From: Patella vulgata
Lineage: Eukaryota > Mollusca > Gastropoda > Patellidae
DNA: 64,000 nucleotides
Assembly (NCBI RefSeq): GCF_932274485.2
Contig: NC_065883.2
Location: 79,890,559 to 79,954,558, forward strand
Direction of reading: 5' to 3'
In this document: positions 1 through 10,717 of the stretch, piece after piece
How the letters are laid out: the number at the start of each line of letters is the position of its first letter
Position numbering within the stretch: the stretch's first letter is position 1
Position numbers and translations under genes: made by a program
The notes under the pieces: generated by a model
Databases searched by the model: none
What the model saw: only the letters and a program-made list of their open reading frames with translations
What the model was told of the DNA's origin: nothing

Positions 1-280
1 TGTTCACATTTTTGGATCAAATTTTCTTAACTTTGTAAATAGTATTGTACCTTGTTGTCACATATTATATACAGGTACAATGGCTCAATAGGCCGTTAAT
101 ATTTCGATATTGAACCCTTTCTATGGAAATTAATATTATTTTTATTTGTATAAGTACATAACGTTGCAAGGTTTTTTGTGCAATAAAGTTTCTTCTATTA
201 TATCTAATTTAATATGCGTCTGCATGTTTTATCTTTAAAAAGGAGTTAGTAAAACACGTTAAATCTTTGAACCCTTGTTA

Positions 281-487
281 ATTACTGTTGTCCTCTAAAT
301 GTATGTTTATTTGCCATTTTTGTTTTCTTTATTGTTTGTTTGATATTTCTTTATTATAAGCTTATATACTATGATATATATGCACTTTGTAAATATTATT
401 ACTGTGTAGTTGCTAGTTTTATAGAGTAGGAGGGACATGTTGAAAATTAGAACTTATGTACTAAATATGTTCCCTCAGAAAATAAAG

Positions 488-525
<38 letters not shown>
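281..525 (+). mobile_element. ATT-tailed retroelement 3' end, duplicon A
   Basis: A 3'-UTR-like stretch that ends in AATAAAGTC followed by an (ATT)n tract, typical of LINE 3' ends whose tail is a simple repeat. The same sequence is at about 40552-40786 in duplicon B. A third, inverted copy at 56937-57153 lies in sequence found only in B, which shows that this is a dispersed family. No coding sequence is attached. Bases 1-280 also look like 3'-UTR, with GCAATAAAG near 180, and may belong to the same or a related element. Confidence 0.6.
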
Positions 526-527
<2 letters not shown>

Positions 528-529
528 AT

Positions 530-1330
530 AATAAACTTACTATAACTTAATGTAATATTTTAATCACATGTTTTTTTGTTTTTTTTATTACCGTATATTA
601 ATTTAAACGGCTAAAACTTAGTGACATACCTAGAATTGCCACCCCATCACTTTCTTACACGTGGAAACCAAATTCAGATCAAGCCATATAACCTCTCTCT
701 CATGAAAAATCATAGTTTGTTTACATCGCGCTGTTGAACATCAGCCATGTTTGACCTAGTTATCCGGAAGAGTCGAAGAGGGAGGGGGCGTTGGTTTGGC
801 GGGAGTCGTTTCGGTCTACTTGGATGTCAAGGAAGTTGTTTCGGCCCAGTAGAATATAACTTTTAGTTTGACGGAATCCAAAACCACATCTGTTTGCCCA
901 ACTGAGTTGAATATTTAATTGACCCCGAGGGCTGTAGCGTTTTGATATTCATATAAACTGCATACAAATTTTATCCTGAACTGCATGTGAAGGAAATTTT
1001 GAAGGGGGCTATAGGCGTACACAATAACTTGGTCCATAATATGCAAAAGTAATCGGGAATTGCATAGTCAATATAAGTTATTCCTTTGCTTAAGACTTTG
1101 CCTTTAGACAATTAAAAGTTGAATTTAGGCTGGAGTAATGATTAGACTAATTGTATATGTAACCTAATTTCTCGTGAAGCCTACAACAAAAGTAAAACGA
1201 TTTTTATATAATAATTTTATTAATTAATCTGGCGTATTATCGCCCGGTTAATGCTGGCGTGCCATTAAACATCAATTATATCATTTCATTTCATATCTTC
1301 AATCAAGGTTATGCAACGCAGAACACGTAT
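530..1330. other. Intergenic, no gene seen; small promoter-like patch
   Basis: No coding or repeat signature was recognised. The patch at about 720-860 is richer in G+C than its surroundings. It contains CCGGAAG, an ETS-type core, near 764-770, and short CpG-containing stretches. It could be a promoter of an unseen transcript. The equivalent in duplicon B is about 40800-41560. Weak evidence. Confidence 0.2.
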
Positions 1331-2180
1331 TCCTGAAGCTATTTGTCCGAGAAATCCCTTTCTGGCCATTGCTGGATTGGCTTCTGATACATGAGCTTTT
1401 GCGGGAGTGTGTCTATTCTTCCCGTTCAATCAAATCTACCCCAAGTACAGCAACATCGCAGCCCTTCGTTTAATCTGGTGTCTTCCCTGAAACCTTGGAT
1501 AGTGATTTAAGGTATTGAAAATGGTTAAAGTATTATTCGCCCCAAACAGTATTGTTTATATTGTATCCGTTTAGACAGCCTCGCTTGTCACGCAATACGT
1601 TTTTATGCAATTTTTGGCTATGTACTGGTTAATTCGGCGTAAATTTCGTGAGTCATGGCATAACGTTTTGTAAAGATATTTGGTCCAATTTGGAGCTCTG
1701 TTTCAAGCCTAATGAAATTGTTACGCAGTTAGCTATTGGTTGTTAATCGAACTATTGACCAGTCATAATTTGGAACAGAAATTTGCTTCTATTACAGCAG
1801 TGTTAAGTGGGATTAGATCTATTCAAATGAAACACTGCGAGGAGTAAATAATTCTGTTTCTCAAAATAACTACATACACGTAATAGTTTGATTCATTTCT
1901 TGACATCTCGTGTAATTTTGATCTTTAAATAATTAACTGTTGATAACAATAATAAATTATTCAAGGGGTTATATTTTCGAAGATTCACTTTTTTTTGGTC
2001 TTTTCTAGCTGAATATCTGAAATAAATCTGAACTGTTGTCAAATAACAATACTATGAATATCTAAGACCCAGCAGTAAACTGTGAGGAATATTAAAATAC
2101 CGGTATTTTCCCTCTTTCCAGCAGTGCGTAGTGGGATTAGCTGTAATCAAACGGGACATTGCGAGGAGTATGCAAGGTAT
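1330..2180. repeat. Diverged repeat modules with a GCAGTG hairpin
   Basis: Two related modules lie here. The second is seen more fully in duplicon B, where 44165-44510 repeats parts of 41580-42095 (shared words include TGGCCATTGCTGGATTGG and TTGACCA..TCATAATTT). Each module contains an inverted repeat, GCAGTGTT..AACACTGC at about 1797-1838 and GCAGTG..CACTGC in the second, followed by GAGGAGTA. In A the second module is mostly deleted. Family unknown. Confidence 0.45.
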
Positions 2181-2619
2181 CGTCTTTGACAAGTTGATGA
2201 CACAACACAAATGTAATACTTGTGGGGTCACATTCCGAAATTTGAAGAAAATCGGGCTAATTTCTACCTAGTCCATAGCCTGAATATATACCTAGCGTTA
2301 ATAAAATCTACATATATATATGTATCACGATAATAATTGTTACCTTTATAATAGAAACATTTTAAGACATGTTATTACCCTAAACATACTAAAATATCAC
2401 AAACTAGGCACGCAGAAAACGGTACGTTCACTTCGCACCAAACAGTATTCAAACCAGCTTTGGTGGCAAAATTTGTTTCTATTTCACGGAATCAAGGGAT
2501 GAATAAACTCAATCTGATTGCAACACAGATCCTATTTCGTTTGGTTTTTATAGTTCAAAATTTCGTTTTACTTGTCTTTACTGCTAGGAACAGTTGGTAA
2601 ACCACTAGAAACGTCAGCG

Positions 2620-2707
2620 CTGATTGATTAAGCAATGTCTGGCGTGATAGGGTCAAAAGTCCGTTTTTTTACCCCTGGCGTGAACCCACACTATGATTTG
2701 TCAGATC

Positions 2708-2742
<35 letters not shown>

Positions 2743-2830
2743 TTTATTTTCAAAGGGTTGAAAATTAGGCCAGGAGGCCTGTCTTACATTTTACCCTTTA
2801 TAACAGAAGTTAAAGAAGTTACAAATGAAA
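2620..2830 (-). mobile_element. LINE-like 3' end with (AAT)n tail, minus strand
   Basis: Read on the minus strand, this is a 3'-UTR-like segment with a CCTGGCCTAATTTTCAACC motif and then AATAAAGTT followed by (ATT)n at about 2709-2743. It resembles the ATT-tailed element at 281-525 in its last 30 bases. The same insertion is at about 44950-45160 in duplicon B with a shorter microsatellite. The tail length differs between copies (11 versus 9 units by eye). Confidence 0.45.
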
Positions 2831-3530
2831 TTTGAAAACAGTAGAGCAATATTTACAAAAGAATATTAACAAAATCATGTAGAGTAGGCCATCGAAAGTA
2901 TAAACAAGCCAACAGTGAGGCTGATGTCCCCCGCCGATATCCCAAAATAAATAGATGATACATATTAATTAATCGCACATTCATTTTTTTCAAAAGTATC
3001 GAGGAATCAAACTATACACTAAGTTTCATCACTCTCTATAAGATAGAATAAAGATTACCTTGCTCAAAGGCATTGACCAATGAAATTGATTAACGTTAGC
3101 TCGAAATGTTAATCATTGAACTCAGGCAAGACATTCACCTCATGAACATCTTCATCAAGTTTAAACATTCTACCTCAATTAAAAGCAGAGTTGTTATGTT
3201 CCAAAGTCTTCACCAATCAAATTGCTTATCGCTTCTTAGCCTAAGCAGAAATTCTCATCATTAGGGTTAAGAGGTCAAAGGTAATTTGATACTGTTTTAG
3301 AATTCTGATGATTAAAGAGACACCTCGCAGTGTATTAATACAACAGAAGTTAATTTTAATTAAGAATAAAAGTTAATAATAAGGTTAAGAAATACTCTTA
3401 GGTTAATATTTAAATACAGTTTTAGATTAGGACTACTTAGTTTTTGATCTGATAACAATGACATGTTTGATTTGAGGATGAATAAATTTATCCCAACACA
3501 AGTCGTCAAAAGAAGTGCCGATTAAAAATT
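2830..3530. other. Unannotated AT-rich intergenic sequence
   Basis: No reading frame of note, no terminal repeats and no family match recognised. It is conserved almost base for base in duplicon B (about 45160-45855). Confidence 0.3.
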
Positions 3531-3641
3531 CTTAGAAGTTGGAACTTGTGACAAACGAAATACCTTACTTAGAAGTTGGAACTTGTGACAAACGAAATAC
3601 CTTACTTAGAAGTTGGAACTTGTGACAAACGAAATACCTTA
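3531..3641 (+). repeat. 37-bp minisatellite, 3 units (2 in duplicon B)
   Basis: Exact tandem copies of a 37-bp unit beginning CTTAGAAGTTGGAACTTG. Three are present here and two at 45856-45929. The difference in copy number separates the duplicons. Confidence 0.9.
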
Positions 3642-4266
3642 CTTAGAAGAAGAAGACGATGACAGCTGAAATTGAACAATGGAAATCCAAGATGATGAAT
3701 TGGCGAAGTTAAAGTGAAACTGAACTGTAACAATATTAAGTGTAATGTAATAATATTTTGAAATTAGGACACTTGAGTCATTCAGGAACACTTCAGTTAT
3801 ATTTTTCTGTGTTTAGGTTAAAGTGGAAGAAAACGAACAATATGACAGTGAAATTACCTTGACGTTGAAACAGTGTTATTTATTGTTAATCTAGGCTAAC
3901 AAAAATATGTCTGGAAGTTTAAAATGGGGCAATGACATCATAGTCTGCTAATCCCATGCTTTAGAAACGTGTTTAGCCATCTTTCTAGATGCCCATATAA
4001 GTACCACCGTGTTTATATCCAGGGTATCGTCTTTGCAACTGGCCAATCCGGTAGGGGAAGAGCCTGGTCAATTTCCCGGGGCTCAAAACTGACTCATGTA
4101 TGTATCACCTTTATATAAGAAAGAGCCAGTTTAATTTTCTTTAGATATGCATTGAGACACTGGGAAGTAGAAATCATTGGGAAGCTGGGGACCATCACAG
4201 CCTTCTCGGCTGAGAAGCGAGATAACACCCCGCGCTTAAATTTCCTAGGTACTCGGACTTTTATTT

Positions 4267-4588
4267 TTGAGACTCTGTTCAAATCGGGATTGTCCCTTTA
4301 AGATCACAAGATTTGTGCTTCCAAAGTATAATCTACAAACTTTCGGTTCGAGAACATTCCAGTACCGTGCACCTATATTGTGGAATTCTTTACCCCATCA
4401 CCTTAATACAGTTCCATCATTTGAATCTTTAAAAGCAAAACTAAATACTCATTTATTTACCAGTGTATTTTAGCTAGAGTCTGCCCGGATATGTGTGTAA
4501 ATAGTGACCATAGAGTACATAGTACGCGCCTAGAGCATGCATTTGTGGATGGATTGGCGCTTTATAAATATGCATTATTATTATTATT
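4267..4588 (+). mobile_element. CR1/L2-like LINE 3' fragment, 5'-truncated
   Basis: Encodes the C-terminal end of a LINE ORF2. The motif runs VLPKYNLQTFGSRTFQYRAP then LWNSLP, then ESLKAKLNTHLF, with a stop at 4471-4473. It aligns residue by residue with the end of the LINE protein at 63099-63902 (VPRYNLKSYGFRSF..GPRLWNEL..FKSALKTFLF). The 3' UTR contains GGCGCTTTATAAAT, echoed by GACGCTATATAAA in the longer LINE, and ends in (ATT)n at 4573-4588. It lacks the reverse-transcriptase core. Copies lie at 5229-5550 and 46555-46876. Confidence 0.75.
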
Positions 4589-5228
4589 GAAACTATAGCA
4601 GGTAGGATAAAATTGAAATAACGTCGGCGGCCATCTTTGATGACGTCATAGGGGAATACCCTACCACATGGTGAGTGTCCACCCAACTGTAACAATATTA
4701 AGTGTAATGTAATAATATTTTGAAATTAGGACACTTGAGTCATTCAGGAACACTTCAGTTATATTTTTCTGTGTTTAGGTTAAAGTGGAAGAAAACGAAC
4801 AATATGACAGTGAAATTACCTTGACGTTGAAACAGTGTTATTTATTGTTAATCTAGGCTAACAAAAATATGTCTGGAAGTTTAAAATGGGGCAATGACAT
4901 CATAGTCTGCTAATCCCATGCTTTAGAAACGTGTTTAGCCATCTTTCTAGATGCCCATATAAGTACCACCGTGTTTATATCCAGGGTATCGTCTTTGCAA
5001 CTGGCCAATCCGGTAGGGGAAGAGCCTGGTCAATTTCCCGGGGCTCAAAACTGACTCATGTATGTATCACCTTTATATAAGAAAGAGCCAGTTTAATTTT
5101 CTTTAGATATGCATTGAGACACTGGGAAGTAGAAATCATTGGGAAGCTGGGGACCATCACAGCCTTCTCGGCTGAGAAGCGAGATAACACCCCGCGCTTA
5201 AATTTCCTAGGTACTCGGACTTTTATTT

Positions 5229-5550
5229 TTGAGACTCTGTTCAAATCGGGATTGTCCCTTTAAGATCACAAGATTTGTGCTTCCAAAGTATAATCTACAA
5301 ACTTTCGGTTCGAGAACATTCCAGTACCGTGCACCTATATTGTGGAATTCTTTACCCCATCACCTTAATACAGTTCCATCATTTGAATCTTTAAAAGCAA
5401 AACTAAATACTCATTTATTTACCAGTGTATTTTAGCTAGAGTCTGCCCGGATATGTGTGTAAATAGTGACCATAGAGTACATAGTACGCGCCTAGAGCAT
5501 GCATTTGTGGATGGATTGGCGCTTTATAAATATGCATTATTATTATTATT
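5229..5550 (+). mobile_element. CR1/L2-like LINE 3' fragment, second tandem copy
   Basis: Identical to 4267-4588 because it lies inside the 962-bp tandem duplication. It is not a separate retrotransposition event. Confidence 0.75.
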
Positions 5551-5720
5551 GAAACTATAGCAGGTAGGATAAAATTGAAATAACGTCGGCGGCCATCTTT
5601 GATGACGTCATAGGGGAATACCCTACCACATGGTGAGTGTCCACCCAAGTCCAAAATACTGACTAAGCCCCCTACTAAACATTTCCTCAAAAAAATTCTC
5701 CCTACTAAAACTTTCCTACA
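5551..5720. repeat. Dispersed repeat with CRE-like TGACGTCA
   Basis: This roughly 170-bp segment, including GATGACGTCATAG and GAGTGTCCACCCAAG, is found at 46877-47050 in duplicon B and inverted at about 36048-36217 in the single-copy region, where identity is about 80% by eye. Part of it also follows the first LINE fragment at 4589-4684. Family not recognised. Confidence 0.6.
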
Positions 5721-5929
5721 GAACCATAGTCAGATCCAGGACTAAATATAGGTATGTTGGCTACAGTGTAGTCTATTATCATCATTCCCGCGACAATTGA
5801 TTGATTGTTTGGAATTTAGGTCAATCACCTGAGTTAGGCTATATTGGACCACATTGAAGTTGCTGTATTCACCGCCTGGCATAGTGGGCGAATATTCATA
5901 CTATAAATTATGTTATATTCTATAACATA

Positions 5930-6800
5930 TGCGAGAGCTGGCTGAAAAGTTCTAAGTCTATCTGTAAAAAAAAAAACGTTCGCAGTCATGGTTTCCAATT
6001 ATTTTTCTACGTAGTCTTCGAGGTGTACACACTTTTGCTAGGGATGGATGCCGGCCAGGATGAAAGTTGATTCAGTCACCCTAAAATAATCGTTCACAGC
6101 TGACGACCGGCTAGTTCCTTTTTCATTTTAGGAAACGGGTCTCTGGCACGTTTCTGATCCAAAGTAAAGATATTTAGCACCATTCGTGCAGAAACTTTTG
6201 CCATTTCTGACTCGTTGGCGATAATGCGCCCAACACTGACAATATGTCGAGTGGTCAATCGTCGATCAGTCATCGCCATGTCATGCAACCGGGTAATGTT
6301 TTCTTGAATGGGTTCTATTGATGACCTTCCAGGACGAGAGTAATCGTTAAAGTTACAATTTCATATTTTTAAGTTATATTTTTAAAATGTATTAAAATAA
6401 AGCCCTAAAATAGATGGTATCCATAAACAGTCCTAGCTTGTTAAAGAATAATCCTATTAATCCTATAATTCACTATTGCTAGTTGAGAAATTGGGGGAAT
6501 AGGAAAACAAGGGAGGTAATTGCGAGGTTATTGTGTTATTATTTCCGGTGTGAAGATTTCTAAGTGTGAGAAAGATAACCTATGATCGTATAATAGTGAG
6601 TTGACAACCTATTCAGCAAAAGACATAGAAATAATTATGTTTTGACTTTCTTAGAAAATATGAAATTGTAACTTTAAGGCTCTCGTTCTGCCACACTTAA
6701 ATTCTGCAGCCCACTTCTTTATCGTGGACTTTCAGTTGCAGGTACTTGATGACTGACCTATAACCGGTTTTGTTCGCTTTGATAATAGCATTTTGTTTCA
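5930..6800 (-). mobile_element. Decayed mariner-like transposon, split by a MITE
   Basis: On the minus strand, pieces of a mariner transposase N-terminal region can be read: GYRSVIKYLQLK (about 6730-6765), KKWAAEFKCGR (about 6681-6720), then SRPGRSS, DRRLTTRHIVSVG and VSARMVLNIFTLDQKRAR (6140-6345). These match the helix-turn-helix region of mariner/SETMAR-type transposases. The catalytic core is gone, and the frame runs directly to a terminal segment with GAGCTGGCTGAAAAGTTC at 5932-5949 that looks like an end repeat. In A the start codon region is lost by a 16-bp deletion that B does not share. The other end was not located. It is a non-functional relic. Confidence 0.7.
6351..6673. mobile_element. 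TTAA-flanked MITE (piggyBac-like target), inserted in mariner
   Basis: Inverted ends AGTTACAATTTCATATTTT and AAAATATGAAATTGTAACT, flanked by TTAA at 6347-6350 and 6674-6677. It interrupts the mariner transposase relic, so it is younger. It has no coding capacity. Other copies lie at 47677-47986 (same insertion, duplicon B) and 34409-34788 (independent locus). The TTAA duplication suggests mobilisation by a piggyBac-type transposase. Confidence 0.85.
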
Positions 6801-7364
6801 ATTTGTGAGTTATTAACTGTAAATAGGTTCGACCTGTCATCCAACTCTTTTTTTGATGAACATAATCAATACAGTGATATTTAGTGGTATCAAAGAATAA
6901 AATGATGACACATACACAGCAGATGTTCATAACAAAAGTATATAAATATCGTGTTGTTTGAATTTAATATCATTTTACAGAGAATATCCCTTGGGTGCTG
7001 TAAAGTTGAAATCCAGGGTAAGTTTTATTCGATTTAATGTAAGGACGATCTCTGCCTAGTAATCAGTCTCTATGCTATACGGGGCTGGAACTAAAGAGTA
7101 GGAACAACTGGTAATAAGTTTATGGCTAGTAGACACGTTTCTTGGATTTATATATCCTACGTTGCCAAGTTAAAACTATAGAAACTTGTTACCAAAGTGG
7201 TTAATCCTATTAATTAAACAATTCTAATTAACTCCATTGTTTATAGGATTAACACCATATCGGTATAGACAAGTCGAACATCTGACTACATGTACGTATA
7301 TACATAAAAAATATCGTTTTGGATGAATAAGTTATATTTACAAAAAGTGAACAACATAACAGAT

Positions 7365-7585
7365 TCATGGAACCGCGCTGGCTTAGTTAGTTAGAGAAAA
7401 CTCGGTCGTTTCAGGTGTTAGTCGCGCTTTTTTGGCGTGGTTTCCCCATGCCATTTGTGCAGGAAGGGGGGTCTCAAGGAACAGTTGATCTAATCTCATG
7501 TACGCATTAGCATGCCAGTTTAACGTGCTACCGCAACGACTGGGCTAACAGGGACAGTATGCTTTGATTAGGAGAGAAATTCTGT
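7365..7585 (+). mobile_element. Diverged tRNA-related SINE
   Basis: GCGCTGGCTTAGTTAGTTAGAG resembles a box-A head split over the junction. Downstream, TTTGGCGTGGTTTCCCC matches the body of the SINE-B family described at 10071-10437, but much of the rest is diverged. The copy in B is at about 48700-48915. Confidence 0.4.
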
Positions 7586-8187
7586 AACATCCCAAATTAT
7601 CATCTCAGAACGAAGAGGGGTCAGCTTTTCATTTGTGGTTGGTGACAAATTGCTTAAAGAACAGAACAATCTTGGCGTCAGCAAATATTAAATATACGAT
7701 AGACATGGCTAATCATTGTTACCGACCACCGGTAGTAGGGTAGCCTGTCCATCTGTTGGGTTTTTCTAAGGGTCTACCGGTTTATTCCCACGCATAGGTA
7801 ACTGAATGAAATTAAATTGAACCACATGAAAGTCCCAATCTCACCTTTGATTGCCCACAGTTCCGTACACCTCAGGCCAAAAGCTCGCCGTAACAGACCG
7901 TTTCATTGGCTATCCTTCACATCATCCAGAACACGTCAATGATAACAACTCTTCCAGATTCTAGTGGAGTAAAGACAAGTAAAACGAAATTTTGAACTAT
8001 AACAAACGAAACGAAATAGGATCTGTGTTTTAGTCAGATTACAAACAGTAGTGATACATGCGTCACTCAAAACGAAAAACAAATTAACAAGGTGGGAAGT
8101 AACTGAAGAGAAAAGGGGAATATTTCCCAAATGCTGTGTGATACTGGTCTCATTAGATGAAAATTGATTTTTTTAGTTTTTCCGAAG

Positions 8188-9293
8188 ATGAAGTGTGCTA
8201 GTATATTGCTTGGTGTTGGGTGTTTGGCGATGTTAGTTTATGAAATCGAAGGAGCTTGTGCTGCTAAGGCTAGGGATCCAAATAGTAAGTAGACATTCAC
8301 AAACTAGAAAACATTTTATTTAAACAGGTCGCGAGAGGTTGGATAGCTGAATGGTTAGCGTCGGCGCGCTTTATCATAAGGTGTGTCACTGGGTCAACTG
8401 GCGTAGTTTCGACCTCTCTCTTGTACGTGATAGGTACTAGGGTCAATGACAAACTCGTGATTGTTTTTTTTCCGCGGGTCCTCCGGTCTCCTCCCACAGC
8501 TTTCTGTTGGACGTTAAACCCCATTTCATTTCATGCTTCCTTCATTTTATTTTTATTACAGGTTCAACATGTGAAACATCTGCAGGTACTTTAGAAGTTG
8601 GAGAGTCTAGGATTTCCTACACTGAATGTGTGCGGTATACTTGTAATAAGAATGCTTTACATTTTTGTGGGTACGATTGATTTTTTAAGATACAACCTTA
8701 GGGTCGAATATGTGTTTAGCTTGTAAGATAAGAATACATTTTAATTCAGTATTGTGGGATAGATCAGTTAACAGGTTAAAACAATTTATCATGGGCAGAA
8801 TTCTAGGTCTATAGCTCAAGCCAATGCTGCTGTCGGTTCAACAGTTGACATCTTTGGCTGAAAACGAAATCAAGAATTAAAATTACATGCAAGTGCGTGT
8901 CCAGGAATTGAATCAGCGTGGGGGGGGGGGGGGGGGGTCAAGATGGATACAACGTTAAGGTGCGGACTTCCGAGTCCCAAAATCTCACAAACTAGGCGTA
9001 ACAACAATTACTCAAAACAGCTGTTTAACCGACAATTTATAATTGATTTTATTAAAATAAACACAAAAGTTAATAATAATAATAATAATAATAATAAATA
9101 TTTTTACGAATACCACTGCCACCACTGTTACCTTCCGTCAAATGTTATGCAAATATGGTTCCTTTCTTTCAGAATTGTTCCTAGTGCTCTCCAGATCCCA
9201 GGATGTGTCCTAAAGAGACTGCCCAATTGTTGTTTCCAGTTTGTGAAAAGGACCAACCCTTCCAGCATCTGCATGAAAAAGATGTGTCCTTAA
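8188..9293 (+). CDS. Small secreted cysteine-rich protein, SVWC-like (3 exons), copy A
   Basis: Exons are 8188-8284, 8562-8670 and 9173-9293, with introns GTAAGT..CAG and GTACGA..CAG. They join in frame (phases 1 and 2) to give 108 residues. The protein starts MKCASILLGVGCLAMLVYE, a good signal peptide, probably cleaved near GACA. The mature part has cysteines spaced as STC, EC-x4-C (ECVRYTC), HFCG, PGC and NCC, then two near the end, ending MCP. The pattern C..G.L..GE......EC....C......CG....GC......CC is that of single-domain von Willebrand factor C (Vago-type) secreted proteins, which act in arthropod and mollusc defence. That function is inferred from family only. A polyadenylation signal AATAAA lies at 9313-9318. 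A 5'-UTR intron is possible. Exons are identical to the second copy at 49481-50580. Confidence 0.65.
8331..8535 (+). mobile_element. SINE-A copy inside SVWC-like intron 1
   Basis: tRNA-like head GGTTGGATAGCTGAATGG (box A) and body ending GACGTTAAACCCCATTTC, matching SINE-A (full example at 59657-59932). The box B region is altered (TAGTTTCGACCTC). It fills most of the 277-bp intron and stops about 25 bp before the splice acceptor. CATTTTATTT at 8312-8321 and 8544-8553 may be its target duplication. Same insertion in B at about 49624-49828. Confidence 0.7.
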
Positions 9294-9704
9294 GGAATGG
9301 AGTAACATTGCCAATAAAATAATTATTTTGACTATGCGTCTAGGTTAATATGTTGAATACACTGATTTGATTATAGTAGGGTAGTTCCATATCCTTTCCG
9401 GAAAGAAGAAAATTTAGAATGTAAATCATGTATGAAATAAGATTTCTACTTGGGTTTATGTTTATTCAGTTGCATATTTCGTTTCAAATTGAGTTACATA
9501 TTCCGTTTCAAATTGAGTTATATATTCCGTTTCAAACTGAGTTATATATTCCGTTACATATCGTTAAACACCAATCATTGCTGACGTCCATTATTTGATT
9601 GAACGTATCAATAGTTGGACACCTTAACTAGGTGCTGTATATAATGTTTGACACATCAGACGATGTGAAGGATGAAAATGACAAATATCACCTTTCCATA
9701 ATCT

Positions 9705-9838
9705 ATTCATAACTGTCGTATGTCTGTTCAGGGTTGGCGGCTAGGGATCTACCGAGGCTGACATTTGGTGAAAAGGCATAGCTCAGACTGGGGAGAGACA
9801 TAGGCCTGGTGGCGATGGACTGCTAGGCTACTTTCCCA
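9705..9838 (+). mobile_element. Helitron/pearl-like fragment
   Basis: GTCTGTTCAGGGTTGGCGG followed by a diverged copy of the roughly 145-bp unit that is tandemly repeated at 32924-33641 (TGACATTTGG..GGCATAGCTCAGACTGGGG..GACATAGGCC). Only one unit is present, and it is joined directly to a SINE-B fragment at about 9838. Copy in B at about 50995-51121. Confidence 0.5.
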
Positions 9839-9961
9839 ACGACTAGACAGCTGTCCTTGTCAGGCCCTCTGTCCAACATCACTGACAATCTGGATGAATT
9901 TTCTCGGCCAATGCATGGATCGAACACCCGACCTCCAGACTAACGAGCCACCGCGATCCCC
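9838..9961 (-). mobile_element. SINE-B head fragment, minus strand
   Basis: Reverse complement shows GGGGATCGCGGTGGCTCG (head and box A region) and GTGTTCGATCCATGC (box B). It lies head to head with the SINE-B at 10071-10437. Truncated at its 3' side. Copy in B at about 51121-51247. Confidence 0.65.
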
Positions 9962-10070
9962 GCTAAAATTGTATGTCCATGCATTATATCAAAAATACTG
10001 GGTAATTAACTCCACCTCCGGTGCTACACGTACTGATTATGACGTTATTGCCTTTAACGTTTACTAAGAG

Positions 10071-10437
10071 GGGATCGCGTGGCTAAGTGGGTAAGGCGCT
10101 GGCTCGCTAGCCTGGAGGTCGGGTGTTCGATCCCTGCATTGGCTGAGAAAGTTCATCTAGATTTTCCGGCGTGGTTTCCCCTTGTCAGTGATGCAGAATG
10201 GAGGGCCTGACAAGGACAGTTGTCTAGTCGTTCGGATGGGACGAAAAACCGAGGTCCCGTGTACACATTGGCGTGCACGTAAAAGGTCCCTTGGCAGTTG
10301 GAATTCGATATAAGAGTAGGCCGTAGCGCCGCTGCCCGGGCAAAATTTCCCTCATAGCACACTATGGCGCATGCCCGTCTTCCATTAGCCCAGGTTAGGT
10401 GCAGAAGAGTAGGACGTTAAACTCCATTTCATCTCAT
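10071..10437 (+). mobile_element. SINE-B, near full length
   Basis: A tRNA-derived SINE. The head GGGATCGCGTGGCTAAGTGG carries box A, GGTGTTCGATCCC is box B, then a body with AAAATTTCCCTCATAGCACAC. It ends AGGACGTTAAACTCCATTTC with a short (CATTT)n-like tail. The head folds like a tRNA in part (GGCTCGCTAGCC anticodon-arm palindrome), but the acceptor stem is not maintained, so it is not a tRNA gene. In duplicon B the interior is deleted (51357-51486). Confidence 0.8.
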
Positions 10438-10717
10438 TTTCGAAGGCTTGAAGAATATAGAATTATTTAATGATGGTGTCTTGTTGACGGATCAGTAGGC
10501 AATGGTTACATTTAATTGGGCAACGTCAGACATGAGCGTACTGAAAAGGCAGCTAAAGGTTTAGATTGTTCGCACTTGGTTTAATTTATTATTTCTGCTA
10601 GGGGCGCCGGAACCCTGATACCCGGCTATACAATTGGTACCCTGCCCTTTTCTGTGGTATAGATGTATACCCATGTGTTCAACCTTTTTACTAGTCTATT
10701 CATAGTTAAATGAAAGA

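Larger units (their letters stand above)
3723..5646. repeat. 962-bp exact tandem duplication
   Basis: Units 3723-4684 and 4685-5646 appear identical base for base. Duplicon B has a single unit (from about 46011). The junction joins GTCCACCC to AACTGTAAC. Each unit includes the LINE 3' fragment and a TGACGTCA-containing segment. Because it is absent from B and the units are identical, it arose very recently in A, or it is an assembly error. Confidence 0.9.

Noticed and set aside
2320-2502. 60-residue frame conserved in both duplicons
   Set aside because: Conserved only because the duplicons are nearly identical, and the composition is that of AT-rich noncoding DNA. About 80 bp downstream of it (2510-2590) is found inverted at 7963-8043, which suggests repeat sequence.
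8312-8553. CATTTTATTT as a certain SINE target duplication
   Set aside because: The match is AT-rich, 10 bp and not flush with the expected SINE ends, so it is mentioned only as possible.
10071-10150. tRNA gene
   Set aside because: Boxes A and B and an anticodon-arm palindrome are present, but the acceptor stem does not close and the sequence continues into a SINE body repeated many times.
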